This document shows positions 36,870-41,421 of a DNA stretch of 41,421 nt, piece after piece (the stretch's first letter is position 1; each line of letters begins with the position of its first letter). The position numbers and the translations under genes were made by a program. The stretch lies in contig JALHNI010000044.1 in NCBI GenBank assembly GCA_022843605.1, forward strand, positions 1-41,421, written 5' to 3'. A model generated the notes under the pieces. It worked only from the letters and a program-made list of their open reading frames with translations. It searched no databases and had not been told where the DNA came from. The DNA is from Bryobacter sp. (GTDB lineage Bacteria; Acidobacteriota; Terriglobia; Bryobacterales; Bryobacteraceae).

Positions 36870-37868
36870 ATGGGGCAAGTATGCTCCGAAAATCGAGGTC
36901 TGGCAAGTGCTGGGGACGTGCTGCGGGAAACGCACCCAGAGTTCATAGTCTCCAAGCAGAAGCTCAGAAAGGCTGAGGGCATCTGTCTCGTGCGGGAGAA
37001 GCGCGAAACCGCCGCCCAGACGCTGGGATTCACTGCGCGGCCGTTCGTACTCTGCGGGCTCCCGATTCGGCGACCGCCGGAAGGTCAACTGCTCTTTGAG
37101 CGCCGGAACGGGCACTTCACTCTTCAGATTACTGGTCACCCGGAATTCGGGTTGCCGTTTGGCCAGGATCGGCTAGTTCCAATCTTCTTGGCCACCATGG
37201 CAGTCCGGCAGCAAAGTCGAATCGTGCGATTTGAGTCCGCGGCGGAGCTACTCGACACATTTGGTCTTTCGAAAGGCGGCAAGGAATACAGGCGTTTGGT
37301 CGCAGCGTTCGAGCGTATTTTCGGCGCGACGATCTTCTTCGGAACGGAATCAAGCCGATCGGCCGCGAAGGTGGTCCACCGGTCTCGGTTCAATTTCCTG
37401 TCCGAAGCGCAGATTTGGTACAGCCGCGATCTTGAGCAGCCGCCACTATCCGACGAGTTTGCCAACGTCGTCGTGCTCAGCGAAGAATTTTATCGGGAGA
37501 TCTCAGCACATCCTATTCCGACTGACCTCGAGGCGGTCAAGCTACTCGCCTGCTCACCGGCAGTCCTGGACTTGTTTATATGGTTGACGTATCGGTGCTT
37601 TAGCGCAAAAGGGCCGGAGCGAATTCCACTGTTCGGAGATCATGGTCTCACTAGCCAGCTCGGCAGCGTCGAGTATTCAAGACCTCGGAAATTTAGAGCT
37701 GCACTAGAGCAATGGCTAAAGTCTATTCATGCTTTGTGGCCGGATTGCCCAGCTTCAATTTCAGGCGATGGCAGAAGCCTGCTTGTAAAGTTTTCGGCAG
37801 CTATTAACCAACGACAAGGCGCGGGGTCGGATGTCTACCGGAACCATAACGCACCCAGTCAATATTGA
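36870..37868 (+). CDS. RepA-family plasmid replication protein
   Basis: 332 residues. Matches the plasmid-encoded RepA family (the RepA_C type): YRRLVAAFERIFGATIFFG, LSEEFYREISAHPIPTDLEAV, ACSPAVLDLFIWLTYRCF and SQLGSVEYSRPRKFRAALE. The family serves in plasmid replication start, and many copies are found in integrated elements. ATG 36870 has GAGG about 7 bases upstream. It lies right beside the tRNA scar and convergent to the hsdM operon (10 bases between the two stops). A broken C-terminal copy lies at 29797-29959. No iterons or partition genes are seen in the window. Confidence 0.75.
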   Translation: MGQVCSENRGLASAGDVLRETHPEFIVSKQKLRKAEGICLVREKRETAAQTLGFTARPFVLCGLPIRRPPEGQLLFERRNGHFTLQITGHPEFGLPFGQDRLVPIFLATMAVRQQSRIVRFESAAELLDTFGLSKGGKEYRRLVAAFERIFGATIFFGTESSRSAAKVVHRSRFNFLSEAQIWYSRDLEQPPLSDEFANVVVLSEEFYREISAHPIPTDLEAVKLLACSPAVLDLFIWLTYRCFSAKGPERIPLFGDHGLTSQLGSVEYSRPRKFRAALEQWLKSIHALWPDCPASISGDGRSLLVKFSAAINQRQGAGSDVYRNHNAPSQY

Positions 37869-37878
37869 GCATAGGCCC

Positions 37879-39366
37879 TCACCGACGGGCGGGCTTGTTG
37901 ATGAGCTCCAGCGCACGCTGAAGATCCTCTGCGATCAATAGAGACAGTTCATCGAGTCGAGCAAGTCCAGGTTTGCGCCTTTCGCGGGATTCGTCCGACC
38001 AGGCCATATCCAGCAAGCAATCATCAGTTTCGAGAATTTCCGAGACTAGGTACGACCGGGATATCGAGTCCTTCGACACGAATTTATCGTTTGCACCTTC
38101 TCGTACTGCTCCGGACTGATAGAGGGAAACAAATTCATCGAGATCCCCACGCTGAAGGGGCTTCGATTTCAATGAATAGCGTCGCGTCGGCCGCAACTCG
38201 TATATCCAGAGGTACTCGGGCTTAGACGGCTTCTCCATTACCCTTCGACGATCAAAGAAAAGGACGTTACCCTTCACGCCCTGTGCATAGAAAAGGCCAG
38301 CGGGCAAGCGAAGCAGCGTGTGAAGCTTACACTGTTCCAATAGCCGCCGCCGAATGACGGAAGCCGCCCCGCCTTCGAACAATACGTTGTCCGGAACGAC
38401 GACTGCAGCACGCCCCCCCAACTTGAGGTGAGCAACGATGTGTTGCAGGAAGTTGAGTTGTTTGTTAGCAGTCTGAACCCAAAAATCCGCTCGGAAGACA
38501 GTAAGAGTGTCGTCACTTCGGCCCGCTTTGCGATCTTGTGAATAGGTCACACTTCCCTTTACGCCAAACGGCGGATTTGTCAGCACAACATCAGCCATGT
38601 ACGTTGGGGGATGCTTCAGACTATCGGCGCAGGTGACTGGCAATTCCGATTCTGCGTTTCCTCCTATGCCATGGAGCAGGAGGTTCATGGTCGCCAACCG
38701 TGCAACCTCTTCAACGAGTTCGGAACCACGAAGAGATTTTGTCGAGAGCTGGGCCTTTTGCGTTCTCGTCATTCCTGCGTTTGTTCGCTTCAAGTAATCA
38801 TGAGCCGCAAGAAGAAACCCCCCGGTTCCACATGCGGGATCGCATACTATCTCACCTAGTCGCGGATTAACGCATTCAACGATGGCGTCAATCAGCGGCC
38901 GGGGCGTAAAGTACTGCCCAGCCCCGCTCTTCGTATCGCGAGCATTCTTCTCAAGCAGGCCTTCATAAGCGTCGCCCTTCAGATCGCTGGAGAGCCCAGT
39001 CCATTCGGTTTGACCGATTAGGTCCACAATGAGGAGCCGCAGCTTGGCTGGATCTTTGATCTTGTTCTTGGCATTCCGAAAAATGAGCCCAAGCATCCCA
39101 CCTTGTTTTCCCATCACTTCAAGTACAAGCGAATAGTGCTCGTGCATCGCGATCGCACTATGGCCCACCAGTGATCTCCACGAATATTCCAGGGGAACCG
39201 GTCCAACTTCCTGCTCATCCGACATCTTCAAAAACAATAAATAGGTGAGCTGTTCAACATAGTCAGGGTAAGAGAGTCCATCATCTCGCAACACATTGCA
39301 GTACTGCCAAAGCTTGCGAACAAAGCTAGCCGCCTCACCGTTTACAACCGCATTCTGAGTCTTCAT
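37879..39366 (-). CDS. hsdM: HsdM-type N6-adenine DNA methylase (type I)
   Basis: 495 residues, usual HsdM length. The helical N-terminal HsdM_N domain has SFVRKLWQYCNVLRDDG and LTYLLFLKMSDE. The methylase core has GAGQYFTPRPLIDAIV, VCDPACGTGGFLLAAHDY (motif I, about residues 175-190) and LTNPPFG (catalytic NPPF, about 264-267), then LGGRAAVVVPDNVLFEGG. It should methylate adenine with SAM at a site chosen by a specificity subunit. ATG 39366 overlaps the HNH stop (ATGA). No HsdS or HsdR gene is in the window; downstream is the convergent RepA gene, so any such partner must lie upstream beyond the edge. Confidence 0.9.
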   Translation of the reverse strand: MKTQNAVVNGEAASFVRKLWQYCNVLRDDGLSYPDYVEQLTYLLFLKMSDEQEVGPVPLEYSWRSLVGHSAIAMHEHYSLVLEVMGKQGGMLGLIFRNAKNKIKDPAKLRLLIVDLIGQTEWTGLSSDLKGDAYEGLLEKNARDTKSGAGQYFTPRPLIDAIVECVNPRLGEIVCDPACGTGGFLLAAHDYLKRTNAGMTRTQKAQLSTKSLRGSELVEEVARLATMNLLLHGIGGNAESELPVTCADSLKHPPTYMADVVLTNPPFGVKGSVTYSQDRKAGRSDDTLTVFRADFWVQTANKQLNFLQHIVAHLKLGGRAAVVVPDNVLFEGGAASVIRRRLLEQCKLHTLLRLPAGLFYAQGVKGNVLFFDRRRVMEKPSKPEYLWIYELRPTRRYSLKSKPLQRGDLDEFVSLYQSGAVREGANDKFVSKDSISRSYLVSEILETDDCLLDMAWSDESRERRKPGLARLDELSLLIAEDLQRALELINKPARR

Positions 39367-40211
39367 GCCGCTATCCTCAACACAATGTCGCGTACCCACC
39401 AAAGGTGCCTAAATGACTCTACATAAACCCTTGCGGCAGCGGAGTACTCCTCTTCCGCTTTCATTGCATTCTTCAAATCACGGATGGCGTCGAAAAACGC
39501 ATTGCTAGGCGCTTGCGTGCCATCGAAATTCTGAGGAGCCTCCCGTTGGCCGCGATCTACTGTTCTCTCAATCTTGTTGTATAGAACGACTCGGGCCTCT
39601 CGAAACGCTGGCCAATCGAGATGCAAAATCAACCGGCTCGCAGCGAGCTTAGCCTCTGGCCCCAGCTGGCCTTTGAATTGAGGCGAGAGGTCAACTTCTC
39701 CGCTTTGACGGAAGGTCACCAGCGCAACGTCGAACACGTTCGTGGGGTCGAGTAGACAGGGGACTTCCTGTCCTCGCCCTTCGCCAGGCGTGAACGCCCT
39801 GGTCGCCGGGTCGACAAGCGGGAAATGACCGCCCTTCCCGCCCGTGCCGGCGCCTTCAGGGTTGACTCTGGGACGATTGGCCCGATGACAACTGAGACGA
39901 AGATTCGTCCAATCGAATGCCAGCCAATAATAGCCAGGGTGGGCCAAGTCCTCTTTGACACCAAGCTTGGGACGGAAATGATCGATGTCGTCGTCGGTGC
40001 CGGGGTTCTTGCACTCAACATACCAACACTTACCGTGCGAGAACGCTGAAAATTCAGGGCGGAGCGCGACCCACTGCGCCCGTTGAGCATTGATCAACGC
40101 AGCTCTCCGAGTTGGATCCGCCTCGGCCAGCACCGCATCGCGCGTGGCTTCGAGGGCGGGGATGAGATGGCGCACCCTTGGCTTGAGCTCCTCCAGATCG
40201 ATGAATCGCAT
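39363..40211 (-). CDS. HNH nuclease, PtuB-like (Septu-type)
   Basis: 282 residues from ATG 40211. The HNH core is CWYVECKNPGTDDDIDHFRPK (Cys62, Cys67, Asp77-His78) and WTNLRLSCHRANR (Asn103, Cys108, Asn112), spaced as in the PtuB/retron-effector HNH group. The rest includes PCLLDPTNVFD, a conserved piece of these nucleases, and a helical C-terminus. In Septu, PtuB cuts DNA when PtuA, the ATPase, senses infection. Here the ATPase gene is directly before it (TGATG overlap) and HsdM directly after it (ATGA overlap). Confidence 0.8.
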   Translation of the reverse strand: MRFIDLEELKPRVRHLIPALEATRDAVLAEADPTRRAALINAQRAQWVALRPEFSAFSHGKCWYVECKNPGTDDDIDHFRPKLGVKEDLAHPGYYWLAFDWTNLRLSCHRANRPRVNPEGAGTGGKGGHFPLVDPATRAFTPGEGRGQEVPCLLDPTNVFDVALVTFRQSGEVDLSPQFKGQLGPEAKLAASRLILHLDWPAFREARVVLYNKIERTVDRGQREAPQNFDGTQAPSNAFFDAIRDLKNAMKAEEEYSAAARVYVESFRHLWWVRDIVLRIAA

Positions 40212-41421
40212 CAACCACCTTCAGCTTCCTTGAGCTGTTTCACGATCTTTGCTGCCAGATTGGTTCGCTCCTGTAGCTGCTCAGGTGTCAACTGGACCGT
40301 CTCGGCCCACGCCGGGTCTTGTTGTTCGGTCCAAGCTTTGACAAACTGGCCGTACAACGGATCGCGAATCGTTTGATCAAAGCCTAGCGTTCTTAGGCGC
40401 AGCTTTATTTCCCCGAGCTCTAATTCCTCTTCCGGAGTTAGCTCAGCTTTCATCGCAAGAATGCGCTGACGATCCAATTCATTTTGCGTTGTCGCATCGA
40501 GAGTTGAGCGCAGACGGAAAAGATCGCTCGTCAGTATTGCCGCAACGCCCATTCCGCGGGGGTCGTTATCCGGCAATTCGGTGACGGCTCGCCCCTCTGG
40601 GGAGCGCCGGAAGATCCGCACCTGATCGCGCTTCAGTCCCGCAAAGACCAGCGGATCGTGCGAAGACATCACGATGTGACAGCTATCACGCCCCCTAATG
40701 AATCGATCCAGAAAGTCTAGATATTGCGTACTCCAACTCGGATTTAGATGGGTGTCTGGTTCGTCAAGTAGAAAGAGTGCTTCCTCCCGGGCGGTAAACT
40801 TCAGTAGACCGAGAACCAATAGGAGTTGTTGCTCGCCCTCGCTCAAATCTCGATACGTAACCTCTCCACCGCCCGCTGCCGGTGTCATCCGTACCCGTGT
40901 CCTTACTTCGCCAAGAAGCTTCGATAGATGCATGCTCTCCAGCGCCGTGAAAAAGGCATATTGGTCAGCGTAGGACGAAAATACCTCTTCAAGAGCACCC
41001 GGCCGTGGCAGAAACAGATATAGACTCTCAACAACAGGATTCTTTGTGAGATCCACTGCAATGCGGCGATCCATGCGTGCCGGGAGCATTGCCTTGTCGT
41101 ACAGACGGCTCAGAAATTCCTGGACTTCGCCGACCGCACCCCAGAAGCGCGGATCGCCACCTTGTCGCTTCCAGGGGGGCCGCTTCAACGCGAATAGGAC
41201 ACTGTCTAATCCGTCGATTTGAAGATGGTTGCGTAGAAATTCCCGATCGTCTTCAGAATCGTCGGCCACGTTCATAAAAAAAGCGATGAGCGCAAACTGA
41301 CCGTGCAATGTCTGGGCGTAAAACAATCTACGTAAATTATTAGGATCGGTTATTTGCACCTGACCCCGCTGTTCTACTGACTTGATGATCCAGTTGTAGT
41401 AGCGCTCACGATGTCTCTCAA
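40211..41421 (-). CDS. ABC-type/AAA ATPase (PtuA-like), N-terminus outside the window
   Basis: About 403 residues are visible and the frame is open to the window edge, so the Walker A region is not seen; a GTG at 41359 is internal, not the start. Visible motifs: DLSEGEQQLLLVLGLL (ABC signature), ALFLLDEPDTHLNPSW (Walker B and D-loop) and IVMSSHDPLVFAG (H-loop). The C-terminus is a charged helical region (TPEEELELGEIKLRLR) ending 1 base into the HNH gene. SMC/ABC-like ATPases with a following HNH gene are the Septu layout, in which the ATPase is the sensor. Its overlap with the nuclease suggests fixed stoichiometry. Confidence 0.8.
   Translation of the reverse strand, partial: ERHRERYYNWIIKSVEQRGQVQITDPNNLRRLFYAQTLHGQFALIAFFMNVADDSEDDREFLRNHLQIDGLDSVLFALKRPPWKRQGGDPRFWGAVGEVQEFLSRLYDKAMLPARMDRRIAVDLTKNPVVESLYLFLPRPGALEEVFSSYADQYAFFTALESMHLSKLLGEVRTRVRMTPAAGGGEVTYRDLSEGEQQLLLVLGLLKFTAREEALFLLDEPDTHLNPSWSTQYLDFLDRFIRGRDSCHIVMSSHDPLVFAGLKRDQVRIFRRSPEGRAVTELPDNDPRGMGVAAILTSDLFRLRSTLDATTQNELDRQRILAMKAELTPEEELELGEIKLRLRTLGFDQTIRDPLYGQFVKAWTEQQDPAWAETVQLTPEQLQERTNLAAKIVKQLKEAEGG

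Noticed and set aside
1..41421. CRISPR array or rRNA genes
   Set aside because: No regularly spaced repeats and no rRNA-like stretches were seen on reading the window.

Overview
The window looks like a piece of a high-GC chromosome from an Acidobacteriota-type bacterium (Solibacter/Bryobacter-like). This is an inference from C-ending codon use in the long genes, a Tat-exported protein of unknown family, a small protein with an N-A-L-K-H-G-L motif, and many decayed toxin-antitoxin pieces. No rRNA, complete tRNA or CRISPR array is visible, so the taxonomy is not proven.

Region 1 (1-22.3 kb) is an exopolysaccharide/O-antigen-type locus, read entirely on the + strand. It opens with the end of a polysaccharide co-polymerase/tyrosine autokinase (BY-kinase) and a second, tandem, frameshifted copy of the same gene. 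Next come two SAM methyltransferases, a Wzx-like flippase, a Wzy-like polymerase, a run of GT4 and GT2 glycosyltransferases, a third SAM methyltransferase, a WcaF-like acetyltransferase and a UDP-sugar 4-epimerase. A WbuB-like glycosyltransferase, GDP-mannose 4,6-dehydratase and GDP-L-fucose synthase follow, and a membrane O-acyltransferase with an SGNH domain closes the block. Many genes overlap by ATGA-type junctions, so they are probably co-transcribed. The logic is Wzx/Wzy-dependent: GDP-L-fucose and uronic-type sugars are made, glycosyltransferases build a repeat unit on a lipid carrier, Wzx flips it, Wzy polymerises it and the BY-kinase/Wzz protein controls length. The genes from about 2.7 to 16.6 kb are clearly less GC-rich and less C-ending than the kinase genes before them and gmd/fcl after them, which suggests an exchanged cassette.

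Region 2 (22.3-29.7 kb) is mostly on the - strand. It has a decayed ParE/Phd-type toxin-antitoxin pair with an intact palindromic operator and two DUF433 antitoxin-like genes joined tail to tail over a truncated toxin. It also has a two-gene phage-terminase module with no other phage genes near it. A small unknown protein, a CNNM/HlyC-CorC-type membrane protein, a Tat-signal protein of unknown function and a DUF5655 protein complete the region.

Region 3 (29.8-41.4 kb) is a defence and mobile-element region. From left to right it holds a remnant of a plasmid RepA C-terminus, a CHAT-protease pseudogene, an AbiEi antitoxin with a frameshifted AbiEii toxin, and a DUF6088 (AbiEi-like) gene with a perfect inverted-repeat operator. 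That gene leads into a frameshifted archaeo-eukaryotic-primase + SF2-helicase gene of the kind linked to TOTE conflict systems. Next is a 45-nt 3' fragment of a tRNA-Gly(CCC) gene, the classic scar of integration into a tRNA. To its right are an intact RepA-family gene and a convergent, tightly overlapped operon: ABC-type ATPase (cut by the window edge), HNH nuclease and HsdM-type N6-adenine methylase. The ATPase-HNH pair resembles the Septu (PtuA-PtuB) defence pair. Its coupling to an HsdM with no HsdR or HsdS in view is the best candidate here for an undescribed system.
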